Below the pieces are notes generated by a model that searched no databases, was not told the DNA's origin, and saw only the letters and a list, made by a program, of their open reading frames with translations. Of a stretch of 64,000 bases of DNA, positions 8,627-17,214 are shown piece after piece. This DNA comes from Brevibacterium pigmentatum (GTDB lineage: Bacteria; Actinomycetota; Actinomycetes; Actinomycetales; Brevibacteriaceae): positions 2,666,001 through 2,730,000 of the forward strand of contig NZ_CP050153.1 of NCBI RefSeq assembly GCF_011617465.1. The letters are read 5' to 3'. The translations under genes and the position numbers were made by a program. Each line of letters starts with the position of its first letter. Within the stretch, counting starts at the first letter, position 1.

Positions 8627-8747
8627 GAGTTGTCCTTCCTGATCAGACCGGCCGTGGTTCGGCCTGCCCGGTGTTTCGGCGTTTCCTGTTGGTGGTGTCT
8701 GTAGTGGTGCTGAGTATGTCACGGGGTCACTCCCCCGACGGCCGGAC

Positions 8748-10417
8748 TCACAGGCCGAGCTCGTCGAGGATCGGCAGCTCGGCTCGCACCGCGGCCTTCG
8801 CCTCGCTCGGGCTGCGCGCCGCAAGTGCACTGCCGGCGATCTGCTGTGCCCGCTCCAGGGAGACACCGGACAGCACCTCGGCGACGGCAGGCAGCGCTCG
8901 GGGCGCCATGGACAGGCTGGTGATTCCGAGACCGACGAGCACGACGGCCAATGCCGGATCGGCTGCGGCCTCTCCGCACACGCCCACCGACTTCTCCGCC
9001 GCAGCTCCTTGGGCGGCGGCCATGCCGATGAGCTGCAGGACTGCCGGCTGCCAGGAGTCACTGAGTTCGGCCAGACCGCCGAGCATGCGGTCGGAGGCCA
9101 TGACGTACTGGGTGAGATCATTCGTGCCGATGGACGCGAATTCGACTTCCTCGAGGATCGTGGCGGCCTGCAGCGCCGCTGAGGGGACCTCGACCATGAC
9201 ACCGGCGGTGGGGAGTCCTGCCGCACGGACGAGTTCTGCGAACTGCCGGGCCTCCTCCGCGGTGGCGATCATCGGAGCCATGACGTGGACGGTCACCGCA
9301 TGCTTCGAAGCGGCCAGCGCGATCGCCTCAAGCTGACGTTCGAGGACTCCCTGAGCCTGCGGCTGGTCCGGAATCCGCGTACACCCAGGGCCGGGTTCGG
9401 TTCATCGGAGTCGGTGAGGAACGGCAGAGGCTTGTCGGCTCCGGCGTCGAGAGTGCGCACGACGACTTTGTGATCGTCGAAGGCCGCGAACACCTGCCCG
9501 TAGGCGTCGGCCTGTTCCTCGACGCTGGGTTCGGTGTCGCGATCGAGGAAGCAGAACTCGGTGCGCAGCAGTCCGACACCTTCGGCACCGGCGGCCGCCG
9601 CTGCCCGTGCCTGAGCGCCGTCGCCGACATTCGCACGCAGCGGAATCCGCGTGCCGTCTGCCAGCAGACAGGGTCCCGTGAAGGACTGCAGCCGTCCGGC
9701 CGTCTCCACCCACGCTTCGACGAGTTCAGTCTCCGACGCTCCGGGTTCGGTGCGCAGGATGCCCGCACCGCCGTCGACGAAGACGGGTGTGCGGTCGGTG
9801 ATCTCGCGGACTCCGGTGGCTGCAACCACGGCCGGAATGCCCAGCGATCGGGCGAGGATGGCCGTATGGCTCTGTGGCCCGCCCTCTTTGCAGACGAGTC
9901 CGATCACAAGCTCGGGATCGAGCGTCGCGGTGTCGGCGGGAGCGAGGTCGGTGGCGATGAGCACGAACGGCTCGGTCGAGTGCGGGATGCCGGGTGCCGG
10001 CACTCCGCGCAGGTGGGCGACGAGGCGGGCACGGACGTCGAGGACGTCGGCTGCGCGTTCGGCCATATAGCCGCCGAGCTTCTCCAGCTGGGCTGCGGTT
10101 TCCGCGGCCACCGTCCAGACGGCGGTTTCCGCGTCGGTGTCGGACAGGCGTTTGATCGCCGTCTTCACCAGGGTGGGGTCTTTGGCCATGAGTGCGGTGG
10201 CCTTGAGTACGTCGCGGGCGTCTCCGGTGACGGTCTCCGCCCGCTCACGCAGTTCGGCGTGGACGGCGGCCGAGGCTTCACGGATTCTGTTCGCCTCCGC
10301 CTCGGTGTCGGCCGGGGCCGGCTTCGCCACGGGTGCGGACACGGGTTCGGGCATGCTGAGCGCCGGGGCGATGACCCGTCCGGGTACGACTCCGATGCCT
10401 GAGATCTCTGAGGACAT
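8748..10417 (-). pseudogene. ptsI: PTS Enzyme I (phosphoenolpyruvate-protein phosphotransferase), frameshifted
   Basis: Two adjacent frames together encode one Enzyme I. The 5' frame (from 10417, ATG after AGGAAGG) covers the HPr-binding and phospho-His domain with G-G-P-Q-S-H-T-A-I-L-A-R, then the PEP-binding start G-L-L-R-T-E-F-C-F and P-N-P-A-L-G-V-R-G-F-R. It then turns to nonsense and stops at 9293. The 3' frame supplies V-L-E-R-Q-L-E-A-I-A-L-A-A from about 9349, then V-M-A-P-M-I-A-T, F-A-S-I-G-T-N-D-L-T-Q-Y and the catalytic cysteine in S-V-G-V-C-G-E-A. One base is missing between about 9345 and 9365. A GTG at 9296 overlaps the early stop as GTGA, so a separate C-terminal fragment could still be translated. 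Sequencing error is a real alternative. Confidence 0.85.
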
Positions 10418-10455
10418 CCCCATTCCTTCCTCTCTTGCCTCTCGCACTATGGCGT

Positions 10456-12672
10456 TCAGACTCGCGTGGCGTCAGCGTTCGACGATACCGGTTCAGTCGG
10501 ATTCGCCTCGTCGGCTGAACCGGATCCGGTGGTCGAATCGGTTCCGGTGGTCGAACCGGTCGTCGCGGCTGCGGTCGCGGTCGCTGCGGACGGGGCGGTC
10601 GCCTCGGCGAGGCCTGCCGCTCCGCCCTTGCGGACGAAGATCTTGAGCGCGAGCACGAGCAGGGCGCTGATGATCGTGCCGACGACGACGGAGAGCAGGA
10701 ACAGCAGGAACGAGTCGATGGCGAAGAAGACGAACACTCCGCCGTGCGGGGCCTGGCTGGTGACGGAGAAGGCCATCGTCATGCCGCCGGTGACGCCGGC
10801 TCCGACGACCGATGCGGGGATTACGCGCAGCGGATCGGAGGCGGCGAAGGGAATCGCGCCTTCGGAGATGAACGCGGCGCCGAGCAGCCAGGCGGCCTTG
10901 CCGTTCTCCTTCTCCGCCTGGGAGAAGATGCGCGGGCGGACGGCGGTGGCCAACGCCATGGCCAGGGGCGGAACCATTCCGGCGGCCATGACCGTGGCCA
11001 TGATCTCCCACGGCACGGGGTTCTCGACGGAGCCTGCGGCGAGCCCGGCTACGGCGAACGAGTACGCGACCTTGTTGACGGGGCCGCCCAGGTCGACGGC
11101 CATCATGGTGCCGAGGATGAGCCCGAGGATGACGGCGGCGGTTCCCGTCATCGAGCTCAGCCAGCTGTCGAGGCCCTTGGTCAGGGCGCTGATCGGTCCG
11201 CCGAGGACCATGAACATCAGCCCCGAGGAGACGAGGGAGGCCACCAGCGGAATGATGACGACGGGCATGAGTCCGCGCAGCCACCTCGGTGCGGCGAAGG
11301 AGCCGATCCAGTGGGCGATGTAGCCGGCGAGGAGTCCGCCGATGATGCCGCCGATGAAGCCGGCGCCCATGAGCACGGCGACGGCGCCGACGGTGAAGCC
11401 GGGAGCGATTCCGGGCCGGTCGGCGATTCCGAAGGCGATGTATCCGGCCAGGGCGGCGACGAGGAAGCTCATCGACAGGTTGCCGATCTGGAAGGCCACG
11501 GCGCCTAAGTAGGCGCCGACGGGTCCGAGGGCCAGGTCGCCGTATTCGGTGGGCAGATTCCACAGGGAGTTGCCGAGGACGATGTCCTCGGCGTAGTCGG
11601 GGATGTCGAAACCGCCGAGGAGGAAGCCCAAGGCCATGAGCAGACCGCCGGCGGCGACGAAGGGGATCATATAGCTGACGCCGGTCAGCAGCACGCGTTT
11701 GAGATGGGCGCCGACGCTTTCGCGTGAGCCGGACTGCGCATCGGACGAGTCGTCGGCGGCGTGAGCGGCGGTGAGCCTGCGGCCGTTGGGGGCGTCCGCC
11801 TCGGCGAGGGCCTTCGTGATGAGGCCCTGCGGATCGTCGATCCCGGCCTTGACCGGCACCTGCACATAGGGTTTGCCGGCGAACCGTGCCTTGTCGCGGA
11901 CGTCGACGTCGACGGCGAAGACGACGGCGTCGGCGGCATCGATGACGGCTTGGTCGATCGGGGTCGTGCCGCTCGATCCCTGGGTCTCGGTGACGACGTC
12001 GATGCCCATCTCGGAGCCGGCCTGGGCGAGCGCGTCGGCGGCCATATAGGTGTGAGCAATTCCCGTCGGGCAGGCCGTGACGGCGACGACGCGGCGGGGA
12101 TTGTCGGTCGAGGATGCGGGGGATTCGGTGGGGGCCGCTGATGTGGGGGTCGGCTCGGTGGTGGTCGGCGCTCCGCCGGTGGGGGCCGCCTCGGTGGGAG
12201 TCGCCTCTTCGGGCGTCTCGCGCAGGCCCAGTGCGGTTTCGACGAGGTCGACGATCTCCTGCTCGGTTGCAGCCGCGCGCAGTGAGGCGACGAAGTCCTT
12301 CTTGACCAACGATCGCGCGAGCTTCGACAGAAGCTTGAGGTGGTCCTTGCCGGCGCCTTCGGGGGCGGCGATCATGAACACGAGGTCGGCGGGGCCGTCC
12401 TTGGCACCGAAGTCCACCGGAGGGTTCAGTCGGGCCATCGCGAGGCTGGGTTCGGTGACCGCCTCGGTGCGGGCGTGCGGGATGGCGATGCCTCCGGGAA
12501 CACCTGTCGGGGTCTTCTCTTCGCGGGCGATCGCCGCGGCGGCCAGCCCGTCGGCTGAGTTCGCGCGGTCCTGTTCTGCGATCTTGGCGGCCAGGGCGCG
12601 GATGACAGCGGACGACTCCGTCCCCTGATCCGCGTCGAGGATCACCAGTTCTGTTGTGATGAGCGATGTCAT
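10456..12672 (-). CDS. fruA: PTS fructose transporter subunit IIABC
   Basis: 738 aa fusion. IIA (about 1-150) holds the phospho-histidine in G-I-A-I-P-H-A-R-T. A Pro/Thr/Ala-rich linker follows to about 195. IIB (about 198-300) begins V-V-A-V-T-A-C-P-T-G-I-A-H-T-Y-M-A, with the phospho-cysteine in A-C-P-T-G. IIC (about 330-690) has 8-10 membrane segments. The product imports fructose and phosphorylates it to fructose 1-phosphate, the substrate of the adjacent FruK. It overlaps fruK by 4 bp. The C-terminus past the last helix is low complexity (Thr/Gly/Ser repeats) and is probably not structured. Confidence 0.95.
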   Translation of the reverse strand: MTSLITTELVILDADQGTESSAVIRALAAKIAEQDRANSADGLAAAAIAREEKTPTGVPGGIAIPHARTEAVTEPSLAMARLNPPVDFGAKDGPADLVFMIAAPEGAGKDHLKLLSKLARSLVKKDFVASLRAAATEQEIVDLVETALGLRETPEEATPTEAAPTGGAPTTTEPTPTSAAPTESPASSTDNPRRVVAVTACPTGIAHTYMAADALAQAGSEMGIDVVTETQGSSGTTPIDQAVIDAADAVVFAVDVDVRDKARFAGKPYVQVPVKAGIDDPQGLITKALAEADAPNGRRLTAAHAADDSSDAQSGSRESVGAHLKRVLLTGVSYMIPFVAAGGLLMALGFLLGGFDIPDYAEDIVLGNSLWNLPTEYGDLALGPVGAYLGAVAFQIGNLSMSFLVAALAGYIAFGIADRPGIAPGFTVGAVAVLMGAGFIGGIIGGLLAGYIAHWIGSFAAPRWLRGLMPVVIIPLVASLVSSGLMFMVLGGPISALTKGLDSWLSSMTGTAAVILGLILGTMMAVDLGGPVNKVAYSFAVAGLAAGSVENPVPWEIMATVMAAGMVPPLAMALATAVRPRIFSQAEKENGKAAWLLGAAFISEGAIPFAASDPLRVIPASVVGAGVTGGMTMAFSVTSQAPHGGVFVFFAIDSFLLFLLSVVVGTIISALLVLALKIFVRKGGAAGLAEATAPSAATATAAATTGSTTGTDSTTGSGSADEANPTEPVSSNADATRV

Positions 12673-13892
12673 CGTGCCTCCTCGGTTTCGGGGACTGTGC
12701 CCTCATGTCGGTGGGAAGAGTCGTCGGTGGGTGCGGCAGCTTGTGCTGCGGGCGCGGCTGCTGGTGCTGCCACGGTTGGTTCAAGTGGTGTCACGGTCAC
12801 CGCGTCGGTCCGCGCGTCCTCCGGGCTCGGCACTCCGGTGCCGCGCAGCCCGGCTGCCGCGGCCCCATAGGCGACGGCCTGGGCCAGCGCTGCACTGGGT
12901 TCACGACCGCCTGTCAGTCCGAGCAGGTACCCGGCCAGGGTGGAATCGCCTGCGCCCACGGTGCTGAGAACGTCCATCGGCGGATGCTGGGCATGCCACG
13001 CGGTCTCCGGCTGGGCGAGGACTGCTCCACCGGCGCCCAGAGTTGCAAGGATCGATCGTGGGTGGGCGCCGCCTGCCGTGAGCAGAGCCGATGTGGCGCG
13101 GGCTGTGAGCTGCGGTGAGGATTCCAGGCGCCCGGCGATCGCGAGCAGGTCTGCGGTTTCGAGGGGTGCGGCAGACTCATGCGCTTCTGCGGTCTTGCGA
13201 AGTTCGGCGGCCTCGAACGATTCGGTCGCGCCTCTGTCGCTGTCCGCCCGAGCGTCGCCCCGGGGTCCTCCGGCGTTGAGGAGACCGGCAGCCCGCAGGA
13301 GTCCTGCGGCACTGAGGAGTTCGGCGAGTTCCTCGGCGTTCGGTTTGATGAGATCCGGTGAGGCCGTCAGGGCCGCAGCCAGTGGAGCACCGGACGTGTC
13401 GACGGCGATCAGCGGCGGCTCGTCGAGCCCACGGATGCGTTCGATGGCACGGGCGTAGAAGTCATCATCGACTCCCGGCGGCAGCGACCCGGCCAGGACA
13501 ACCCAGCTCGCGCCTGCGGCCTGGTCGGCAACGAGGTCGAGCAGTGCGTTCTGGGACTGCGGGCTCAAGAGTGAGCCTGGTTCGTTGATCTTCGTCGTCG
13601 TGCCGTCGGGTTCGGTGACGGTGATATTGGACCGCAGCGGTGTGCCGGTGGGAATGGAACGATGAGCCAGTCCGATCGCGTCGAGTCCGGTGAGCACCGG
13701 GTCGTCGACGTCTCCGGGCAGAACCGCCAGAGTGTCACGATCGGCGGCGGCCACGGCACGGGAGACATTGACTCCCTTGCCGCCGGGCTGCTGTCCGGCC
13801 CAGACTGCGCGCTGAACCTGGCCGCGGAGGACCGGGCCGGACAGCTCGATGGTCCGGTCGAGGCTGGGGTTGGCTGTGAGGGTGAGGATCAT
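12669..13892 (-). CDS. fruK: 1-phosphofructokinase
   Basis: 407 aa, PfkB/ribokinase family. It begins M-I-L-T-L-T-A-N-P-S-L-D-R-T, contains Q-P-G-G-K-G-V-N-V-S-R, and ends the kinase core with T-V-G-A-G-D-S-T-L-A-G, where the Asp is the catalytic base. It phosphorylates fructose 1-phosphate to fructose 1,6-bisphosphate. It is about 100 residues longer than usual: an Ala/Glu-rich insertion sits around residues 195-265, and an Ala/Pro-rich tail of about 35 residues follows the core. Both ends overlap neighbours by 4 bp, which fixes its place in the fru operon. Confidence 0.93.
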   Translation of the reverse strand: MILTLTANPSLDRTIELSGPVLRGQVQRAVWAGQQPGGKGVNVSRAVAAADRDTLAVLPGDVDDPVLTGLDAIGLAHRSIPTGTPLRSNITVTEPDGTTTKINEPGSLLSPQSQNALLDLVADQAAGASWVVLAGSLPPGVDDDFYARAIERIRGLDEPPLIAVDTSGAPLAAALTASPDLIKPNAEELAELLSAAGLLRAAGLLNAGGPRGDARADSDRGATESFEAAELRKTAEAHESAAPLETADLLAIAGRLESSPQLTARATSALLTAGGAHPRSILATLGAGGAVLAQPETAWHAQHPPMDVLSTVGAGDSTLAGYLLGLTGGREPSAALAQAVAYGAAAAGLRGTGVPSPEDARTDAVTVTPLEPTVAAPAAAPAAQAAAPTDDSSHRHEGTVPETEEAR

Positions 13893-14683
13893 GGAGTGAC
13901 GACCTCGACTTCCGCGGTCTCCAGGTGGGTCGCCATCGGCTCGTCCGGCGCATCGTCGGTGATGAGAACATCGATCTGGTCGAGCTCTGCGAACCGCACC
14001 AGGGAGACGGCATCGAACTTTGCGGAATCGGCGAGCACCGCGACCCTGCGTCCGGAGTGCACGAACGCCGATTTCGTCGCCGCCTCGTCGTGGTCGGGCG
14101 TGGAGACGCCGTCGTCGCTGAGTCCGTTGGTGCCGAGCACGGCGAGATCGACGCGGTGGCCGTCGATGGCCGTGATCGTCTGCGGTCCGACCATGGCCCG
14201 GGTGACCGGGCGGAAGCGACCGGGCAGGACGAAGATCTCGACGCCGGGAGCACCCGCCAGACTGTCGATGACGGACAGCGAGTTCGTGATCACGCGCAGC
14301 TGTCGCGGGGACTGTCCGGCGGACTGGCGCGCGGTGGCTTCGTCTGCGATCGCACGGGCGAAGGCCGCGCAGGTCGTGCCGCCGTCCAGGGAGATGCTCA
14401 TCGTCTCCTCCAGCAGACTCAGTGCGGTCCGGGCGATCGCGGTCTTCTCATCGAGATTGTGGATCTCACGGTCGCCGAAGGTCGGCTCTTCGAGGCTGTG
14501 GGGACGGCACGGTACGGCTCCCCCATGGACGCGCTGGAGGGCTCCGGCCTTTTCCAGGGCGGCGAGGTCGCGTCGGACGGTTTCCGTGGTGATGTCGAAA
14601 TCGGCGGCCAGATCGGTGACATTGACCCGGCCCGCTTCGCTGACCAGCTCAGCGATGCGTCGTTGCCGTTCTTCAGCGAACAC
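13889..14683 (-). CDS. fruR: DeoR family transcriptional regulator of the fructose operon
   Basis: 264 aa. The N-terminus reads R-Q-R-R-I-A-E-L-V, then V-N-V-T-D-L-A-A-D-F-D-I-T-T-E-T-V-R-R-D-L, which is the DeoR helix-turn-helix. The C-terminal sugar-phosphate sensor domain contains S-L-D-G-G-T-T and V-L-G-T-N-G-L-S-D-D-G-V-S-T-P-D. It is the first gene of the operon and overlaps fruK by 4 bp, so it is autoregulated if it binds upstream. The likely effector is fructose 1-phosphate or fructose 1,6-bisphosphate, inferred from homologous systems. Confidence 0.9.
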   Translation of the reverse strand: MFAEERQRRIAELVSEAGRVNVTDLAADFDITTETVRRDLAALEKAGALQRVHGGAVPCRPHSLEEPTFGDREIHNLDEKTAIARTALSLLEETMSISLDGGTTCAAFARAIADEATARQSAGQSPRQLRVITNSLSVIDSLAGAPGVEIFVLPGRFRPVTRAMVGPQTITAIDGHRVDLAVLGTNGLSDDGVSTPDHDEAATKSAFVHSGRRVAVLADSAKFDAVSLVRFAELDQIDVLITDDAPDEPMATHLETAEVEVVTP

Positions 14684-14790
14684 GTCCGGCCCTTTCCTTC
14701 GCGCGGCTCATCGTCAAACGGACGAATAACCACGTGGCTATCTGTTGGTTTGAATGATCTTAGGGCTCTATTTACGTGCCGTCAATCACG

Positions 14791-14820
14791 TTCCAACATA
14801 TTTCCAAATATTCCAACATC
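14791..14820. repeat. Three tandem 10-bp repeats upstream of fruR, possible FruR operator
   Basis: The three consecutive units are TTCCAACATA, TTTCCAAATA and TTCCAACATC. A 10-bp period puts all on one face of the helix, and the tract is AT-rich in a GC-rich genome. DeoR-type regulators commonly bind short direct repeats. It lies about 110 bp upstream of the fruR start; the operator role is inferred. Confidence 0.5.
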
Positions 14821-14835
14821 GAGTTCCGGGCAGAC

Positions 14836-14874
14836 GACGAGTGCCCCAGAACGCAGGGTTCTGGGGCACTCGTC
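14836..14874. terminator. Strong stem-loop between fruR and the MHS transporter
   Basis: A perfect 17-bp stem, GACGAGTGCCCCAGAAC pairing with its complement, encloses a 5-nt GCAGG loop. It is the strongest hairpin of this gap. On the minus strand it follows the MHS transporter direction poorly (that gene ends at 14981, about 105 bp before it), so it would end transporter transcripts before the fru promoter region. Confidence 0.6.
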
Positions 14875-14980
14875 ATTCACGGCCGGGGCGAGCCGCCTCG
14901 GCGATGGGATCAACCGTCGGGGCGGGCCGGATCAGCGGTCGGGGTGGGCCGCCTCGGCGATGGGGTCGGCTATCGACGAA

Positions 14981-16357
14981 TCAGCTGCCGATGCGTTTGT
15001 ACGCCGAGGAATCGGCGTTGTCGATCGTCGAGTGTTTGCGGTTGTCGTGCATGAACGCCACGGCGACGAAGCCGACGATCGCGATGACGACGACGTAGAC
15101 GGCGAACCACGTGCCGATTCCCGCGTTGCTGAACCACAGGGCGACGTATTCGGCGGAGCCGCCGAACAGCGAGTTGCCGACCGCATAGGTGAAGCCGACG
15201 CCGATTCCGCGGATGTGGGAGGGGAACATCTCGGCCTTCACGATTCCGGAGATCGAGGTGTACATGCTGATGAACGCCATGGCGATGACGATGAGGATGC
15301 CGGCGGTGAGGACGGATTCGGCCCTGCCGATCATGCCCAGCAGCGGGATGGGCAGCGCGATCATGCCGATGACGAAGATGAGCATGTTGTTCTTGCGGCC
15401 GATCTTGTCCGAGATCTTGCCGGCGATGGGCTGCATGACGACGAAGATGAGCAGGCAGATGGTCATGAGGTCGGCAATGGAGCCCTTGTTGAACTCCGCT
15501 TCGCCCGGTGTGCCTTCGTTCTGCAGCAGCAGGAACTTCTGCATGTACGTGGTGAAGACGTAGAACACGAGCGATCCGACGCTGGTGATGCCGAGGACGA
15601 CGAAGAAGGCGCGCGGGTGGCGCAGCACTTCGCGGAAGCTGCCGGAGTTCTCGTCCTTGCGGCTGTCCTCGGAGGTGGTCTCTTGAAGTCCGCGACGCAG
15701 CCACAGTGAGACGATCGCGGCGGCGGCGCCGATGGCGAAGGGCAGTCGCCACCATCCGGCTTCGATCTGCTCGGTGCCCAGAGTATGGGTCATGACGACG
15801 GCCAGCAGGCTGGCCAGCAACTGACCGCCGATGAGGGTGACGTACTGGAACGAGGAGTAGAAGCCGCGTTTGCCCTCGGTGGCGACCTCGGACATGTAGG
15901 TGGCGGTGGCGCCGTATTCGCCGCCGACGGCCAGGCCCTGGATCATCCGCACGATGAGCAGCAGGATCGCGGCCCAGGAGCCGACAGTCGCGCTCGTGGG
16001 CAGCAGGGCCATCATCAGCGATCCGGCGCACATGAGCAGGATGGAGATGAGCATCGAGTTCTTGCGCCCGAGGCGGTCGGCGGCGCGGCCGAAGATGTAT
16101 CCGCCGATGGGGCGCATGAGGAAGCCGACGAAGAAGACTCCGGCGGCCTGCATCAGCGACAGCGTCTGGTTGTCGGCGACGAAGAACTGGTCAGCGAAGT
16201 AGACGCTGAAGAAGGCGTAGATGTAGAAGTCGAACCATTCGACGAGGTTGCCCGACGAGGCGGCCATGATGGCTTTGACCGTCTGCCATTCCGACTTCTT
16301 CTGCGTTGGGGTCTCACCGGTCTTCGCCTGGTCGAGATGCGTGTTCTGATCTGTCAA
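14981..16357 (-). CDS. MFS transporter, metabolite:H+ symporter (MHS) family
   Basis: About 458 aa with 12 membrane segments. It has the MHS signature S-S-G-N-L-V-E-W-F-D-F-Y-I-Y-A-F at the N-terminus, then G-R-A-A-D-R-L-G-R-K-N and G-L-A-V-G-G-E-Y-G-A-T-A-T-Y-M-S-E-V. Family members import dicarboxylates, alpha-ketoglutarate, proline/betaine or shikimate with protons; the substrate here is unknown. I use the TTG at 16357 (leading M-T-D-Q-N-T) behind an AG-rich stretch; a GTG at 16405 would add 16 residues and cannot be excluded. It is a single-gene unit. Confidence 0.87.
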   Translation of the reverse strand: MTDQNTHLDQAKTGETPTQKKSEWQTVKAIMAASSGNLVEWFDFYIYAFFSVYFADQFFVADNQTLSLMQAAGVFFVGFLMRPIGGYIFGRAADRLGRKNSMLISILLMCAGSLMMALLPTSATVGSWAAILLLIVRMIQGLAVGGEYGATATYMSEVATEGKRGFYSSFQYVTLIGGQLLASLLAVVMTHTLGTEQIEAGWWRLPFAIGAAAAIVSLWLRRGLQETTSEDSRKDENSGSFREVLRHPRAFFVVLGITSVGSLVFYVFTTYMQKFLLLQNEGTPGEAEFNKGSIADLMTICLLIFVVMQPIAGKISDKIGRKNNMLIFVIGMIALPIPLLGMIGRAESVLTAGILIVIAMAFISMYTSISGIVKAEMFPSHIRGIGVGFTYAVGNSLFGGSAEYVALWFSNAGIGTWFAVYVVVIAIVGFVAVAFMHDNRKHSTIDNADSSAYKRIGS

Positions 16358-16425
16358 TGCTTCTACTTTCTCACTCGTACGCGGCGCCCGGAGCGCCCAG
16401 GTCACCTTACTGCCGTGTCAACGCA

Positions 16426-16443
16426 ACTGACGATTCGGTCAGT
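16426..16443. promoter_or_regulatory. Inverted repeat upstream of the MHS transporter
   Basis: ACTGAC and GTCAGT arms are separated by GATTCG. A TTGACA hexamer on the minus strand lies 5 bp further toward the transporter (16416-16421), so a regulator bound here could affect a promoter. No convincing -10 was seen. Confidence 0.35.
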
Positions 16444-16478
16444 AATTGAGATCTGCTCTCGGATGCCCGCTTTCGCGC

Positions 16479-16522
16479 GGATTCGGCGCGGATTCAGTGT
16501 GGATTCGGCGCGGATTCAGTGC
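16479..16522. repeat. Tandem 22-bp duplication built of four 11-bp units
   Basis: Two 22-bp copies (16479-16500 and 16501-16522) differ only at the last base. Each is itself two 11-bp units beginning GGATTC: GGATTCGGCGC, then GGATTCAGTGT or GGATTCAGTGC. Could be regulator binding sites or a simple slippage product. Confidence 0.7.
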
Positions 16523-16683
16523 AGCAGCGCTCGATGACGAAAAGGCCTGCTTCCGGCCGGGTGAGAAAGATCTCAGCCGCGTTCACCTTTCCGTCCTCGC
16601 AGAGGTGAACTGCCGCCCGTCCGAACAGGGCGGATATGCTACTAATTGAGAGAGCTTCGTCCAATGTCGCACCAGGAGAGATC

Positions 16684-17094
16684 ATGACAATTCTCGTCGG
16701 TTATTCCCCCTCGCCCGAAGGCAAGGCCGCTGTCGAATTCGGCATCGAGCAGGCCCGCGCATTCGACGACGTCCTCGTCGTCCTCAATGCCGGAATCGGT
16801 GAGACTCCCGACGAGCGCGGCGTGGCCACCAGCAAGGACATCGAGGAGCTCAAGGAGACGCTGAAGTCCTCCGAGGTCTCTCACGAGATCCTTCAGTTCC
16901 TCCGCGGCAATGATCCCGTCGAAGAGCTCCTGGCCCTCGCCGAGGCGACCACCGACACCCGCATGATCGTCATCGGATCACGCCGCCGCTCCCCCGTCGG
17001 CAAGCTCATCATGGGTTCGACGGCCCAGCGCATCATTCTCGACTCCGAGGTTCCCGTCGTCTCCGTCAAGGTCGACCGGCGCAAGAAGAAGTAG
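16684..17094 (+). CDS. Universal stress protein (UspA family)
   Basis: 136 aa. ATG at 16684 follows AGGAGAG, and the N-terminus M-T-I-L-V-G-Y-S-P-S-P-E-G-K-A-A matches the family start. The ATP-binding loop appears as I-V-I-G-S-R-R-R-S-P-V-G-K-L-I-M-G-S-T-A-Q-R-I, close to the G-2x-G-9x-G-S/T consensus. The C-terminus is V-P-V-V-S-V-K-V. It is a cytoplasmic nucleotide-binding stress protein; no specific partner is indicated. The gene is monocistronic and followed by a strong terminator. Confidence 0.9.
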   Translation: MTILVGYSPSPEGKAAVEFGIEQARAFDDVLVVLNAGIGETPDERGVATSKDIEELKETLKSSEVSHEILQFLRGNDPVEELLALAEATTDTRMIVIGSRRRSPVGKLIMGSTAQRIILDSEVPVVSVKVDRRKKK

Positions 17095-17121
17095 TCGCGC
17101 GCCGGTTCGCTGGAACGAGAA

Positions 17122-17149
17122 TGCCCCGCACTGTCGTCAGTGCGGGGCA
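17122..17149 (+). terminator. Rho-independent terminator of the universal stress gene
   Basis: A 12-bp stem TGCCCCGCACTG with TCGT loop, followed by ATTTC. It lies 28 bp after the stop and could serve both strands. Confidence 0.8.
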
Positions 17150-17214
17150 ATTTCAATGGGATCGCTGCTGGGGTCGGCGTTCAGCCGGGCCCGCAGTCGG
17201 TCCGCCGACCGACT

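Larger units (their letters stand above)
16358..16683. other. Intergenic region between MHS transporter and USP gene
   Basis: 326 bp divergent region. It contains an inverted repeat ACTGAC-6 nt-GTCAGT at 16426-16443, the four-unit repeat at 16479-16522, and AGGAGAG just before the universal stress gene. No gene is supported. Confidence 0.5.

Noticed and set aside
9293..9365. Programmed frameshift in ptsI
   Set aside because: No slippery heptamer or stimulatory structure was seen near the shift, and Enzyme I is not known to need frameshifting. A mutation or base-call error is simpler.
10493..12784. 763-codon minus-strand frame alternate to fruA
   Set aside because: Arg/Pro/His-rich translation in the wrong frame; fruA in the same region has full PTS motifs.
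13925..15709. 594-codon plus-strand frame across fruR and the MHS transporter
   Set aside because: Antisense to two well-recognised genes and spanning a strong terminator; composition is shadow-like.
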